The notes: a model not told the origin generated them from the letters alone. Positions 1 through 9,611 are shown, counted from the first letter of the stretch. The stretch: DNA of 64,000 bases from Granulibacter bethesdensis CGDNIH1 (GCF_000014285.2 NC_008343.2:1390501-1454500); one strand, 5' to 3'. A program made the numbers and translations.

Positions 1-599
1 TTCACCAAAGCCGGCACCTGCATCTCGGTAAAGCCATGCTCCGTACTGTGCAAATCGAGCATATACTGGCCCAGAGCCCGTTCCAGCCGTGCCAGAGCAC
101 CGCGCAGCACGACAAAACGTGCGCCTGAAAGTCTTGCTGCGGCATCGAACAGCATCATGCCCAGCGCCTCACCCAGTTCGAAATGCTGGCGTGCGGAGAA
201 GGGGAGGGAAATCGGCTCGCCCACCTGTTTCAGAATGACGTTGGCACTCTCATCGGGGCCGGTGGGAACTTCGGCATCCAGAGTATTGGGAAGACGCTCC
301 AACAGGCTTTTCTGCTCCGCATCCAGCGATGCGCTCCGTGCCTCCAGCGCCTCCATCTCATCACGCAGGGCGACAGCGGTCGCCTCCAGCATGGAAGTAT
401 CAATCCCCTGACGCTTGCCCTGCCCTATCTCTTTGGCCAATGCGTTGCGGCGCGCCTGATAGTCCTGCAACCGGGTCTGGGCCATGCGGCGATCGGCATC
501 CAGCGCCAGCAGGCTGGAGGCAGAGGCAGGCAGGCCACGGCGGCCCAGCGCCGCATCGAAAGCGGCGGGATCGGCGCGTAAAGCGCGAATATCGTGCAT
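1..599 (-). CDS. serS: Seryl-tRNA synthetase (N-terminal part; cut by window edge)
   Basis: Charges tRNA-Ser with serine in the cytoplasm. The visible 199 or so residues begin [11 protein letters not shown] and form the long N-terminal antiparallel coiled-coil arm (roughly residues 30-105, rich in Ala, Glu, Gln and Arg) that binds the long variable arm of tRNA-Ser. The frame then enters the start of the class II catalytic core (the segment [20 protein letters not shown] is typical). The frame stays open to base 1, so the C-terminal catalytic part with motifs 2 and 3 lies outside the window. It follows tatC in the same direction, an arrangement common in alphaproteobacteria. Identity is secure from the arm and the N-terminal signature; only the missing part is unseen. 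Confidence 0.93.
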
Positions 600-713
600 C
601 TTGCCTCCAAATGGTCGTGCCGCTCCGGATGGCTTTCTCGCCTGCTGCCGGGTGCGGTTATCACTGAGTAAAATCCGGGTATCGGTGCTTATAGCGGAGA
701 GCCTGTCCCGCCG

Positions 714-1529
714 CTAATCCCCGTCCTCATCGGTTTCTCTGTTCTCCGATACATCCGGTTTCGGGGCCACAATCCGTGCGGCGATGATCGAGACCTCATA
801 CAGCGCCACCAGCGGTAAAGCGAGGCCGATCATCGTAATGGCATCGGGCGGTGCCAGTACTGCCGCAATTGCAAACATGGCAACGATTGCATAACGCCGC
901 TTGGCAGCCAGGGACTGTGCACTGACCAGTCCGACCCTGGCCAGCAGGGACAGCCCGACCGGCAACTGGAACGCAACGCCAAAGGCGAGGATCAGCTTCA
1001 TCACCAGTGCCAGATACTCACCGATTTTCGGCTGCAACTCGATCGGAATGCCGCCCCCGCCATCAGGCGTAGAAAAATGCAGAAAGAACCGCCATGCAGC
1101 CGGGAAAATGGCGAAATAGGCCAAGGATGCGCCCATCACGAACAGCACGGGTGTCGCAATCAGAAAGGGAAGAAAAGCCCGTTTCTCGCTGCGATACAGG
1201 CCGGGTGCAACGAACATCCAGACCTGTGAGGCGATGATCGGAAAGGAAAGAAAGGCGGCACCGAAAATACCGACCTTCATGTAAGTGAAAAACCCCTCGG
1301 TCAGGGCCGTATAGATAAAGCGCGGATTGGCCACCCCCCGATCCTTGAGCGCATCCGCCAGCGGCTTGGCCAACCAGAAATAGATCGTGTCGGAAAACCA
1401 GTAGCACAGCGCGAAACACAGCCCGAATGCCGCCACAGACCAGAGCAGCCTGCGACGCAGTTCCAGCAGATGCTCCAATAACGGCATCGGCTTGTCATCA
1501 ATCATGTCGTCTTGTGTGTGCGCTGCCAC
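714..1529 (-). CDS. tatC: Sec-independent protein translocase TatC
   Basis: Core receptor of the twin-arginine translocase, which binds the RR signal peptide at the inner membrane. The 271-residue protein has six hydrophobic segments and the typical N-terminal motif LLEHLLELRRRLLWS, followed by the conserved FxxPL-like periplasmic loop region and FLPFLIATPVLFVMGA. The frame opens with GTG at 1529; an in-frame ATG at 1505 is the alternative, and neither has a strong ribosome site. It lies 85 bases after tatB and before serS, all on the minus strand. The acidic C-terminal tail (ETDEDGD) is normal for the family. The family call is secure; only the exact start is uncertain. Confidence 0.95.
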   Translation of the reverse strand: MAAHTQDDMIDDKPMPLLEHLLELRRRLLWSVAAFGLCFALCYWFSDTIYFWLAKPLADALKDRGVANPRFIYTALTEGFFTYMKVGIFGAAFLSFPIIASQVWMFVAPGLYRSEKRAFLPFLIATPVLFVMGASLAYFAIFPAAWRFFLHFSTPDGGGGIPIELQPKIGEYLALVMKLILAFGVAFQLPVGLSLLARVGLVSAQSLAAKRRYAIVAMFAIAAVLAPPDAITMIGLALPLVALYEVSIIAARIVAPKPDVSENRETDEDGD

Positions 1530-1613
1530 CAGACTTCAACTTTCACTACAGAATATCATCACACTCACGGACATAACCGGAGCCGGTCTGCGGAGCCATA
1601 TGTTGTTCAACCC

Positions 1614-2147
1614 TTACCCCTGATCGGCAGGCGGGATGAAGGCGGGAGCACGGCGGGCGGAGCGGAATGCCTCCCCCGGCGGAATAAAAGCCGGCGCCGT
1701 CGCTGCACGACGGGCGGTTTCCGAAGAAACGGTTTTCTCCCTCGTCCATTCCGATGCCATATGACTCTCATCCATGACCGACAGGGAATGGAATGGCCGT
1801 TCCTCGACCATATGGGCCTCATCACCCCCCATGATCATCGGAGCAGGCGATGGTGCCATCGGATTGTTATCAAAGGTGGAGCGCATCGACCCATCCGGGT
1901 CCAGCGTGCGGCTCAACTGCTGACGGAGATTAACGCCGCGCAGATCGTTGAAGGTCTCCCGCACATCGCCGAGATCGGCCTCCTTCATCATCTGATCCAT
2001 CTGCCCCTGAAACTCGGCAGCCATGGAACGCGCCTTGCGCACCATGCGTGCGACACCGCGCACGGCGCCCGGAATATCCTTCGGGCCAATGACCACCAGC
2101 GCGACGACACCGATCACGGCGATCTCGGACCATGCAAAATCAAACAT
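1614..2147 (-). CDS. tatB: Sec-independent protein translocase TatB
   Basis: TatB partners TatC in the substrate receptor complex. The protein shows the expected short N-terminal membrane helix (FDFAWSEIAVIGVVALVVIGP), a Gly-Pro hinge, then an amphipathic helix (DIPGAVRGVARMVRKARSMA) and a long polar tail, 177 residues in all. The FDFAWSEI start and the length favour TatB over TatA. The tail carries two near copies of APAFIPP about 20 residues apart. The ATG overlaps the end of scpB by 8 bases, so translation is probably coupled. No tatA is found on either side, although many alphaproteobacteria carry tatA immediately upstream of tatB. Confidence 0.93.
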   Translation of the reverse strand: MFDFAWSEIAVIGVVALVVIGPKDIPGAVRGVARMVRKARSMAAEFQGQMDQMMKEADLGDVRETFNDLRGVNLRQQLSRTLDPDGSMRSTFDNNPMAPSPAPMIMGGDEAHMVEERPFHSLSVMDESHMASEWTREKTVSSETARRAATAPAFIPPGEAFRSARRAPAFIPPADQG

Positions 2148-2793
2148 CGCCCGATGATCCTTCCACCCGGATTTCTACAGGCGTACTCTCTACAGAATTT
2201 TTTTCATCCTCAGGCATCATCTCGGACTCTGCATCAGAGAAAATACCTGGATGGGGCGATAGTCTTTCCTGTCCGGTACCATCGGTCAGCAATTCCTCCC
2301 GCTTCGGCAGATCGGTCAGGGATGCCAGGCCGAACTGCTCCAAAAAGCGTGGCGTAGTGCCCCACAGGCTGGGCCGTCCCGGCACTTCCTTGCGCCCGCG
2401 CGGAGTGATCAGCCCGGCTTCCAGCAATGTATCCAGCGTGGACTGACTGAGGGTGGCACCACGGATTTCCTCGACCTCGCCCCGTGTAACAGGCTGATGA
2501 TAAGCAATGACGGCCAGCGTTTCCATCGCAACACGTGGCAACCGCCTTGGCACCTCCACTACCCGACGCAGAGCATTGGCAAGATCCGGTGCCGTGCGGA
2601 ACTGCCATCCCCCGGCAATGTCGTGCAGCTCAATCCCTCGCCCGGTATAACGCTGACGCAGCAATGGCAGAATCATCTCCGCATCCGCTCCGACCGGCAA
2701 GGCATGGGCCAGCGCGGTGACTGAAACCGGGCCGGCACTGGCGAAGATCACGGCTTCCGCAAGCCTGAGATAATGCTCCAACTCATCGTTCAT
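2140..2793 (-). CDS. scpB: Segregation and condensation protein B
   Basis: ScpB is the kite-type dimeric subunit of the SMC-ScpA-ScpB condensin that organises the chromosome for segregation. The 217-residue protein has the two winged-helix modules of the family: residues about 1-85 (LRLAEAVIFASAGPVS onwards) and about 90-165, with the hallmark RVAMETLAVIAYHQPVTRGE and IRGATLSQSTLDTLLEAGLI, and the conserved GRPSLWGTT. The C-terminal 45 residues are acidic and low in complexity. It overlaps scpA by 4 bases upstream and tatB by 8 downstream, so the three are almost certainly cotranscribed. Confidence 0.95.
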   Translation of the reverse strand: MNDELEHYLRLAEAVIFASAGPVSVTALAHALPVGADAEMILPLLRQRYTGRGIELHDIAGGWQFRTAPDLANALRRVVEVPRRLPRVAMETLAVIAYHQPVTRGEVEEIRGATLSQSTLDTLLEAGLITPRGRKEVPGRPSLWGTTPRFLEQFGLASLTDLPKREELLTDGTGQERLSPHPGIFSDAESEMMPEDEKNSVESTPVEIRVEGSSGDV

Positions 2794-3590
2794 GACTGGT
2801 TGCTTTCCGCCTCTTCCGGAGTGTCTTCAGCCATTTGCCCATCACCACGCAAGAGGATCGGCCCGAATGGCGCCTCCTGCCGCAGGCGTACCGTGCCATG
2901 CCGCGCCATTTCCAGCCCGGCAATCAAGGTGCTGGCCAGAGCGGCCTTTCGTTCCAGCGGACTCAGCAGCTCCTGCGGTATAAATTGCTCCAGACTGGTC
3001 CAGTCCGGCAGGCTTCCCACCAGCTTTTCCAAACGGCCCAGCGCATCCTTGACACTCCAGAAGGACACTGGTTTAGGCCGGTAAATGCGCCGCCTGCCGC
3101 CACGGCGCCTTGCCGAGAGATAGGCACCCACCAACCCGGCCACATCCAGTTTCAGCCGGGAGCGATCATAGTCTGTAAAATTCTCCGGCGTGCCACGGAT
3201 GAACACCTCTTGTCCGACCTGTGGACGGGCGGCAAGCCATGCCGCCAGACGCTGCATGGTTTGCAGATGGGCCAAACGCTCTGCCAGAGCCTCCCCCGCC
3301 AGTTCGCCTTCCTCCGCCTCGGCAGGAGACGCTGGAAGAAGAAGGCGGGATTTCAGCCAGGTCAGCCAGGCCGCCATGACCAGCCAATCGGCTGCCAGTT
3401 CCAGCCGGACCACACGTACGCCTTCGACCACTGCCAGAAACTGCTCGACCAGAGACAGGATCGAGATCGTTGCCAGATCCACTTTTTGCCCGCGTGCCAG
3501 TTCCAGCAGCAGATCGAGCGGCCCCTCGAACCCCTCCAGCCGCAGCAGCAGCGCGCCATCCTGCGGTTCCGGCATCTCAGCCACCATCAT
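2790..3590 (-). CDS. scpA: Segregation and condensation protein A
   Basis: ScpA is the kleisin that bridges the heads of the SMC dimer. The hallmark N-terminal sequence LRLEGFEGPLDLLLELARGQ followed by KVDLATISILSLVEQFL is plain, then a variable linker and a C-terminal winged helix (RKAALASTLIAGLEMARHG). I place the start at the ATG at 3590 (266 residues), inside the end of the preceding protease gene. ATGs at 3587 and 3575 are also possible, and the frame itself opens further upstream at 3617. It overlaps scpB by 4 bases. The family is certain; the start is uncertain by up to five codons. Confidence 0.94.
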   Translation of the reverse strand: MMVAEMPEPQDGALLLRLEGFEGPLDLLLELARGQKVDLATISILSLVEQFLAVVEGVRVVRLELAADWLVMAAWLTWLKSRLLLPASPAEAEEGELAGEALAERLAHLQTMQRLAAWLAARPQVGQEVFIRGTPENFTDYDRSRLKLDVAGLVGAYLSARRRGGRRRIYRPKPVSFWSVKDALGRLEKLVGSLPDWTSLEQFIPQELLSPLERKAALASTLIAGLEMARHGTVRLRQEAPFGPILLRGDGQMAEDTPEEAESNQS

Positions 3591-4272
3591 GGCCCGCCAG
3601 ACGCAGGACGAGACCAACCGCAGGCCGCAGCATCCGGTCCATCAGCCACCGGACCGGATCAAGGTCCATTCCCAGTTGATGCCCGAGCCATGGCAACAGC
3701 ATCACGATCATGAGGACCGGCAGAACGCCGTAGCGATCAAGTCTGACCCAGTGCATCGCCACCCGTGCCGGCAACACGGCGGCAACGATCCGGCTACCAT
3801 CCAGCGGAGGGATCGGGATCAGATTGAACAGGCCAAGCGCAAGATTAAACAGGATGAAATCGAACAGCCCATCCATCATCCACTGACTGGCCTGCGCAGG
3901 CATAAATGGCAGCAGGTGCAGCCCCAGCGCGCCCAGCCATGCCAGCAGGAAATTCATCCCCGGCCCTGCCGCCGCAACCACCCCCATCCCCTGCAAAGGG
4001 TGGCGGAACCGCATCACATTGACCGGCACCGGCTTCGCCCAGCCGAAAATGAACCCCGGATGACCGGTGGCAATCAACTGCCCGAGCACCATAAGACCAG
4101 GAACGATGATGCTGCCCATTGGATCGATATGCCGCAACGGGTTGAGCGATAACCGGCCTTGCTCCCGCGCCGTGGGGTCACCCAGCGCAAAGGCTGCAAA
4201 CCCATGCGCGGCCTCATGCAATGTGATGGCAAAAACCGCCGGGATCAGCGAAAGCAGAAGATGCGATAGCAT
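3577..4272 (-). CDS. Site-2 protease family (M50) membrane zinc protease
   Basis: A 231-residue polytopic membrane protein with the zinc-binding HExxH motif at residues 19-23 (HEAAHG) in the first transmembrane segment, and the second conserved motif NLIPIPPLDGSR near residues 150-160 supplying the third ligand, Asp. This is the compact M50 architecture without a PDZ domain, unlike RseP, and resembles the YwhC/SpoIVFB-like branch. It probably cleaves a membrane-embedded substrate, but the target cannot be inferred. It sits between nagZ and scpA in a cluster often seen in alphaproteobacteria, and its end overlaps the scpA start, suggesting coupled translation. Confidence 0.9.
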   Translation of the reverse strand: MLSHLLLSLIPAVFAITLHEAAHGFAAFALGDPTAREQGRLSLNPLRHIDPMGSIIVPGLMVLGQLIATGHPGFIFGWAKPVPVNVMRFRHPLQGMGVVAAAGPGMNFLLAWLGALGLHLLPFMPAQASQWMMDGLFDFILFNLALGLFNLIPIPPLDGSRIVAAVLPARVAMHWVRLDRYGVLPVLMIVMLLPWLGHQLGMDLDPVRWLMDRMLRPAVGLVLRLAGHDGG

Positions 4273-4296
4273 TGGGTGTAATCCGTCCGGCTGAAA

Positions 4297-5343
4297 TCAG
4301 GCCGGGTGATGGCCTTCAGTCGGGTCTTTGGCGCGGATACCATCTTCCAGCAAGCCCAGGCGCTCTCTTTCCTGCGCCAGAGACTCCCCATCCCCGATAC
4401 TAATGGAAGCAACAGGACGGGCAGCCAGCAGGGTATGAGCCTGATCCGTCAGTAACGGACAGCCTTCCAGAACCGCCTGTGTCTCCGCCTGCACACCGGT
4501 GCAATGCAGCACCACGTCGCATCCGGCTGCCAGCGTCTGACGGGTGAGAGAAACAGGATCACCACTCAGTGCCTTCATGGCGATATCGTCGGAAACCAGC
4601 AGACCATTAAAACCGATGCGTTGCCGGATGATCTGCCCGATCACCACGGGAGATAAGGTGGCCGGGCGGAGCCGGTCCCACGCTTCGTAGAGAATATGCG
4701 CTGTCATCGCCCAGACGGGAAGGCCCGCAAAACGCGCGGCATTACGGGTGAAAGGCTCCAGCTCGGCAGGAAGTTCATCAGGGACGACCGGCAATTCCAG
4801 ATGACTATCCGCATGCGCCCGGCCATGACCCGGCACGTGCTTCATCACAGGGCGCACGCCAGCCGCCAGCAGCCCTTCCATCACCGCGCCGCCCAACAGC
4901 GTGACCGTGCCGGGATCGGTGCCGTATGCGCGATCCCCCACAATGTCATGGGCGCCCGGTACCAGCAGATCGAGCACCGGGGCACAAACCACATCAAACC
5001 CTGCCCCCATGCAGTCCAGCCCGATCAGCGCCCCGGTCAACCAGGCGGCCCGCAGCCCGGCCTTCTTATCTGCTTCATACAGACGGCCAATGACAGCAGC
5101 AGGCGGATGGGATCGCCAGTGAGGAGGCCGCAGCCGCGCCACACGCCCACCTTCCTGATCCACCAGCAAGGCCGCCTCCGAAGGCAGAATGGAACGCAGC
5201 CTTGCCGTCAGGGCCTTCAGCTGGGCAGGATCGCTGATATTGCGACGAAACAGGATGACACCCGCGGGACGCTGCGTGTGCAGCATGGCCTCCTCGGCCG
5301 ACGTAAGGGTCGGGCCGGACAGGCCGATGATCGCAGCTTTCAT
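4297..5343 (-). CDS. nagZ: Beta-N-acetylhexosaminidase (glycoside hydrolase family 3)
   Basis: NagZ removes N-acetylglucosamine from anhydro-muropeptides in the cytoplasm during peptidoglycan recycling. The 348-residue single-domain protein has LVDQEGGRVARL near residue 62, the family loop KHVPGHGRAHADSH near 168-181 that carries the catalytic His-Asp pair, and SDDIAM near 247 that carries the nucleophile Asp. There is no signal peptide, consistent with cytoplasmic action. It lies 9 bases from the SPOR-domain gene upstream and 24 from the M50 protease gene downstream, so the block is an operon. In some bacteria NagZ products control beta-lactamase induction, but no ampR or ampC is present here. 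Confidence 0.95.
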   Translation of the reverse strand: MKAAIIGLSGPTLTSAEEAMLHTQRPAGVILFRRNISDPAQLKALTARLRSILPSEAALLVDQEGGRVARLRPPHWRSHPPAAVIGRLYEADKKAGLRAAWLTGALIGLDCMGAGFDVVCAPVLDLLVPGAHDIVGDRAYGTDPGTVTLLGGAVMEGLLAAGVRPVMKHVPGHGRAHADSHLELPVVPDELPAELEPFTRNAARFAGLPVWAMTAHILYEAWDRLRPATLSPVVIGQIIRQRIGFNGLLVSDDIAMKALSGDPVSLTRQTLAAGCDVVLHCTGVQAETQAVLEGCPLLTDQAHTLLAARPVASISIGDGESLAQERERLGLLEDGIRAKDPTEGHHPA

Positions 5344-5352
5344 ATCCCTGCC

Positions 5353-6411
5353 TCAGAATGTGGCGACCGAGCAGCCGCCACCTTTGGCCCTGACTTCGGC
5401 ACAGAATGATTTTGCTGCCGCAACGTCGGCAAAGCCTCCGGTACGGAGACGCCAGTAGGTTTTACCATCACGCTCGGTCTTACTGATGCTCGGCTGGCGA
5501 TGTCCCAGCAGGTCCGGCATCCGGCGGGACAGACGGTTCCATTCACTATGCGCCGCATCCTCGCTGTTCAGCGCGGCAAGCTGTACCGTCACATGACCGT
5601 TTGAAGCAGGCGCGACGGACGGAGCAGGTTTTGCCGCGGCCTGAGGAGCCGTTTTTGATGGAGCGGCAGATGGCGGGGCAGACGGCGTTTCATCATCCGC
5701 ATCTTCGGTGGTAACCGGCGGTTTGGGGGAGGACGGTAGTTTTTGTTCCGTGGCCTTGCCCGTTACAGCAGGCGAGTCTACCGCTGCTTTGGCACCGGGT
5801 GATGTAGAACCCTGTATGACGGGCTCCTCAGTCGTTTCGGAACCACTGGGGGGCAAAGGCTGCGGTGCAGAAGGCGGAGCCAGACGGCCCGGCATGGGGG
5901 CTTCCGGCTTGGGGGCCAGAGATTCCGGCGCATCATCACTCGCACCGGAGAGAATGGCATCATCGGCACCGGATATCTGCATACCGCCGGGATTGGCTGG
6001 CTTTACGCGCAATGGACGATTATCGGCCTCGATCACCGGAACAGGGCCTCCTGTCCCTTGCACCAGTGACCACAGGCCGATGAAACCGACCAGCGCCACA
6101 CCGATAGCACCTGCCGCCATCGCCAGCTTGCGCGTGGCGGGATCAAGCGCTCCGCCACCGGTCACACGGCGGCTGGAACGGTAGGCGGTTTCTTCCTCCA
6201 CCCCCGGCAGCAGATCGTCGGTCGGGCGGGTGCGTAGATCCTCCCGCTGAAGGTCGATCCGGGGCATACGGAAACCCTCCGGACCGCCCATGGCCTCACC
6301 ATCATCGCTATAGACGTGGTTTGGATCAAAACGCGGCGCTTGCCGAACTCTCGGTCGATCAGATGCCAGACCGCGAGGATCTGGATTTTCGTTGGGAGTA
6401 TGATCCGGCAT
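5353..6411 (-). CDS. SPOR-domain membrane protein
   Basis: A 352-residue protein with a cytoplasmic N-terminal region of about 90 residues, one transmembrane helix (about 93-115, AMAAGAIGVALVGFIGLWSL), a long Pro/Ala/Ser-rich periplasmic linker, and a C-terminal SPOR domain (about 275-352: VTVQLAALNSEDAAHSEWNR through the Gly-rich end). SPOR domains bind denuded septal peptidoglycan glycans, so a role at the division site is likely. Two cysteines near the C-terminus (SFCAEVRAKGGGC) could form a disulfide. It sits between argS and nagZ. It is FtsN-like in architecture, but I cannot assign it as the FtsN orthologue from sequence reading alone. Confidence 0.85.
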   Translation of the reverse strand: MPDHTPNENPDPRGLASDRPRVRQAPRFDPNHVYSDDGEAMGGPEGFRMPRIDLQREDLRTRPTDDLLPGVEEETAYRSSRRVTGGGALDPATRKLAMAAGAIGVALVGFIGLWSLVQGTGGPVPVIEADNRPLRVKPANPGGMQISGADDAILSGASDDAPESLAPKPEAPMPGRLAPPSAPQPLPPSGSETTEEPVIQGSTSPGAKAAVDSPAVTGKATEQKLPSSPKPPVTTEDADDETPSAPPSAAPSKTAPQAAAKPAPSVAPASNGHVTVQLAALNSEDAAHSEWNRLSRRMPDLLGHRQPSISKTERDGKTYWRLRTGGFADVAAAKSFCAEVRAKGGGCSVATF

Positions 6412-6458
6412 CGTCGCCTGTTCCGTTCATTCGCCGCACGCTGCGGAGGAAGCTCCCC

Positions 6459-8234
6459 TCAGCGCATTTCATTCACCGGTGCCACACCCATGACGGCCAG
6501 CCCCGACCGGATGACAATGGCGGCAGCTTCGACCAAAGCAAGCCGTGCCGTTGTCTCTGTCGTACGGTCCTGCTGGATAAAGCGCAAGGTTGCATCGTCA
6601 CGGCCCTTGTTCCAGAGCATATGAAAATCGCCTGCCAACTCATAGAGAAAAAACGCAATTCTATGAGGCTCTCTGGCCTGTGCAGCGGCCTCGACAATCC
6701 GTGGCCACCCGGCCAGACGGCGGATCAGGGTCAGTTCGGCATCGGAGGTCAGGCTGTCCAGCGCGGCATGACGTAATGCCTCCGGTTGCGTGGTCAGCCC
6801 CTGCTCCGCCGCCATGCGCAGAACCGAGCAGCAGCGAGCATGCGCGTATTGCACATAGAAAACCGGGTTTTCCCGTGTCTGGGCCAGAGCCTGATCCAGA
6901 TCGAACTCCATCTGCGCATCGCTTTTGCGGGTCAGCATGGTGAAGCGTACGGCATCACGGCCCACTTCCTCCAGCAGATCGCGCAGCGTGACATAGGTTC
7001 CGGCGCGTTTGCTCATCCGCACGGGCTGCCCGTCCCGAACCACATGGACAATCTGGCACAACACGGCCTCATAGATCGCCTGCGGGGCAATGGCGCGCAT
7101 GGCTGCCTTCACACGTGGCACATAGCCCCCATGATCGGCCCCCAGCACGTCCACAACGATATCCGCACGGGTGGCCTTGTCGGCGTGATAGGCGATATCA
7201 TTGGCAAAATACGTGTTGGTGCCATCTGATTTTCTTAGCGGACGATCCACGTCATCGCCGAAGGAGGTCGAGCGGAACAAGGTCTGTTCACGCGGCTCCC
7301 AGTCATCCGGAGTCTTGCCTTTCGGCGGCTCCAGCACACCCTCATAGATCAGCCCGTCCTGCTGCAACCGCTCAATCGCGGCATCCGCAGCGCCAGACTG
7401 CAACAAAGCAAGCTCCGAGGAGAACACATCCGGGTGAACGCCGAGCAGATCCAGATCCTCGCGGATCGACGCCATCATTTGCGCCACGGTGAATTCCCGC
7501 ACGGTATTCAGCCACAATGCAGAGTCAGCCACGGTGGTGCCGGGACCGGCCAGCGTATCGCCATGAAGCCTGGCGAGTTCTTCCCCGACCGGAACCAGAT
7601 AATCACCGCGATATTGCAGCCCACACGGAACCTGTGCCGCATACTCATCCTCGGTCAGGGTCGTGCCGAGCGCCTGCAGGTAACGCCAGTAAGCTGCCCA
7701 TGCCAATGCGATCACCTGGGCGCCCGCATCGTTGATGTAATATTCCTTCGTCACCGTGTAGCCCGCCTTGCCCATCAGATTGGCAAGTGCATCCCCCACC
7801 ACGGCCCCACGGCAATGACCGATATGCATCGGCCCAGTCGGGTTAGCGGATACATATTCGATGTTGACCCGCTTTCCGTATCCGGCACTGCCGTCACCAT
7901 AACGGATACCGGCCTCCAGAATGGCCGGAATCCGCATCCGCCACGCTTCGGCCCGCAGATGCATGTTCACGAAGCCCGGACCCGCCGGTTCGGCACGCTC
8001 GATTTCCGTAACCCCGGCCAATGCAGCCGACAGGGCCTGCGCCAAATCACGGGGCGGTTTTCCAGCCGGTTTTGCCGCGATCATCGCTGCATTGGTGGCC
8101 ATGTCGCCATGCAGAGGATCACGAGTGGGCGTGACCTCCACCCGTGCCGTCAGCTCCGCGGGAAGATCAGGTACAACGCGGGCCAGCGCTTCCAGAACAT
8201 GGGTACGGATCAGGGCGTAGATGTCATCGGCCAT
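6459..8234 (-). CDS. argS: Arginyl-tRNA synthetase
   Basis: Class I synthetase that charges tRNA-Arg. The 591-residue protein has the N-terminal Add-1 domain (about 1-110), the HIGH signature in NPTGPMHIGHCRG near residue 135, the KMSK-like loop in VRMSKRAGTYVTLRDL near 365, and a C-terminal DALR anticodon-binding domain beginning with VQYAHARCCSVLR. Many ArgRS enzymes lack a canonical KMSK, so RMSK is within the norm. It lies 61 bases downstream of dgt and 47 upstream of the SPOR gene. The length matches the family. Confidence 0.97.
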   Translation of the reverse strand: MADDIYALIRTHVLEALARVVPDLPAELTARVEVTPTRDPLHGDMATNAAMIAAKPAGKPPRDLAQALSAALAGVTEIERAEPAGPGFVNMHLRAEAWRMRIPAILEAGIRYGDGSAGYGKRVNIEYVSANPTGPMHIGHCRGAVVGDALANLMGKAGYTVTKEYYINDAGAQVIALAWAAYWRYLQALGTTLTEDEYAAQVPCGLQYRGDYLVPVGEELARLHGDTLAGPGTTVADSALWLNTVREFTVAQMMASIREDLDLLGVHPDVFSSELALLQSGAADAAIERLQQDGLIYEGVLEPPKGKTPDDWEPREQTLFRSTSFGDDVDRPLRKSDGTNTYFANDIAYHADKATRADIVVDVLGADHGGYVPRVKAAMRAIAPQAIYEAVLCQIVHVVRDGQPVRMSKRAGTYVTLRDLLEEVGRDAVRFTMLTRKSDAQMEFDLDQALAQTRENPVFYVQYAHARCCSVLRMAAEQGLTTQPEALRHAALDSLTSDAELTLIRRLAGWPRIVEAAAQAREPHRIAFFLYELAGDFHMLWNKGRDDATLRFIQQDRTTETTARLALVEAAAIVIRSGLAVMGVAPVNEMR

Positions 8235-8294
8235 GGAATTGGGTATCTCGATCAGTGTACGTTTGGGCAGGCAATATTGGTATGGGGAGCTGTC

Positions 8295-9539
8295 TCAGCC
8301 GGGAACGGACAGATCCGTCAAGCGCCGATGTTCTTCAGCAGCGAAACGATCCGTCATACCGGCAATGTAATCACAGACCGTGCGGGCAGCCCGTTCAGAA
8401 CCGGTGGAGCCGCCTCCCCGCACCCGCCACTCGCCGGGTAACAGGGTCGGGTCGTCATGCAGGATGCGGAACAGATCAGCCGTAACCCTGCGCGCCTTCA
8501 CGGTCATGCGATTGACTCGCCAGTGGCGATACATACGGGCGAACAGGAATTCCTTGATGACCCTGTTGGCTTCCGCCATGCGGGGGCTGAAGGCAACCAC
8601 AGCCTCATTGGCGCGGCGGATATCACTGGCACTGGCTGGATTGAGCTGAGCAATCCGGCCACGTGTCTCCGTGATCATATCCCGCACAAGCGTATCAATC
8701 ACGCGCCGAATCGTCTCATGCCGCAGACGGGGTGGCGGCACATCCAGGCTGGTCTTCCTGGCAGCCTCCAATGCCTCCCCCACCACCGGCAGATGGGCGA
8801 TGTCATCGAACCCGAACAACTGGGCACGAATACCATCATCCAGATCGTGGGAGTGGTAGGCTATATCATCCGACATGGCGGCAATCTGCGCCTCGACCGA
8901 GGCATAGCTATCCAGTTCGAGATCATACAGCGCATTGTATTCCGCGACATAAGGTGGGGGCCGATGCAGCGGACCATTATGCTTTGCCAGACCTTCCAGG
9001 GTTTCCCATGTCAGGTTCAGCCCATCAAAGGGAGCGTAACGGTTTTCCAGCCTCGTCACGACCCGCAGGGACTGGGCATTGTGATCGAAGCCGCCGAACG
9101 GCTTCATTCCTACCTGTAGAGCGTCCTCCCCGGCATGGCCGAAAGGGGGATGGCCGAGGTCATGGGCAAGAGCCAGCGTCTCCGCCAAATCTTCATCGAC
9201 ATCCAGAGCACGCGCCATGGACCGCGCAATCTGTGCCACCTCCAGACTGTGGGTTAGCCGGGTGCGGAAGAAATCGCCCTCGTGATTGACGAAAACCTGC
9301 GTCTTATATTGCAGCTTGCGAAAGGCGGCGCTGTGGATGATCCGGTCCCGATCACGTTGCCACGGACTGCGCATCTGGCTTTCCGGCTCGGGGTAGAGCC
9401 TGCCCCGCGCGGTTTCCAGCCTTACGGCCCATGGCGCCAGACCGCTACGCTGGAAAGCGCGACTTTCCGGCGGATAGAGCCAGTCCGCTGCCCGGGGTTG
9501 AATGGCGGATAACAGATGATCCGGTCCAGTTTCGTTCAT
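8295..9539 (-). CDS. dgt: dGTPase-like HD-domain deoxynucleoside triphosphohydrolase
   Basis: Predicted to hydrolyse dGTP (or other dNTPs) to the deoxynucleoside and triphosphate, controlling dNTP pools. The 414-residue protein carries the HD metal site: [20 protein letters not shown] near residue 95, [18 protein letters not shown] near 125-142, the [19 protein letters not shown] segment, and [18 protein letters not shown] near 225. This is the short 'dGTPase-like' type 2 form usual in alphaproteobacteria. It is the first gene of the minus-strand cluster that runs to serS and is divergent from erpA, with about 106 bases between the start codons. Substrate range is inferred from the family. 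Confidence 0.93.
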   Translation of the reverse strand: MNETGPDHLLSAIQPRAADWLYPPESRAFQRSGLAPWAVRLETARGRLYPEPESQMRSPWQRDRDRIIHSAAFRKLQYKTQVFVNHEGDFFRTRLTHSLEVAQIARSMARALDVDEDLAETLALAHDLGHPPFGHAGEDALQVGMKPFGGFDHNAQSLRVVTRLENRYAPFDGLNLTWETLEGLAKHNGPLHRPPPYVAEYNALYDLELDSYASVEAQIAAMSDDIAYHSHDLDDGIRAQLFGFDDIAHLPVVGEALEAARKTSLDVPPPRLRHETIRRVIDTLVRDMITETRGRIAQLNPASASDIRRANEAVVAFSPRMAEANRVIKEFLFARMYRHWRVNRMTVKARRVTADLFRILHDDPTLLPGEWRVRGGGSTGSERAARTVCDYIAGMTDRFAAEEHRRLTDLSVPG

Positions 9540-9611
9540 AACTCAACGGATTAGCACTGCTACCAGCCACCGCACCAGCACCCGATCAATGCAGCACCGA
9601 TGGAAAGCGTC

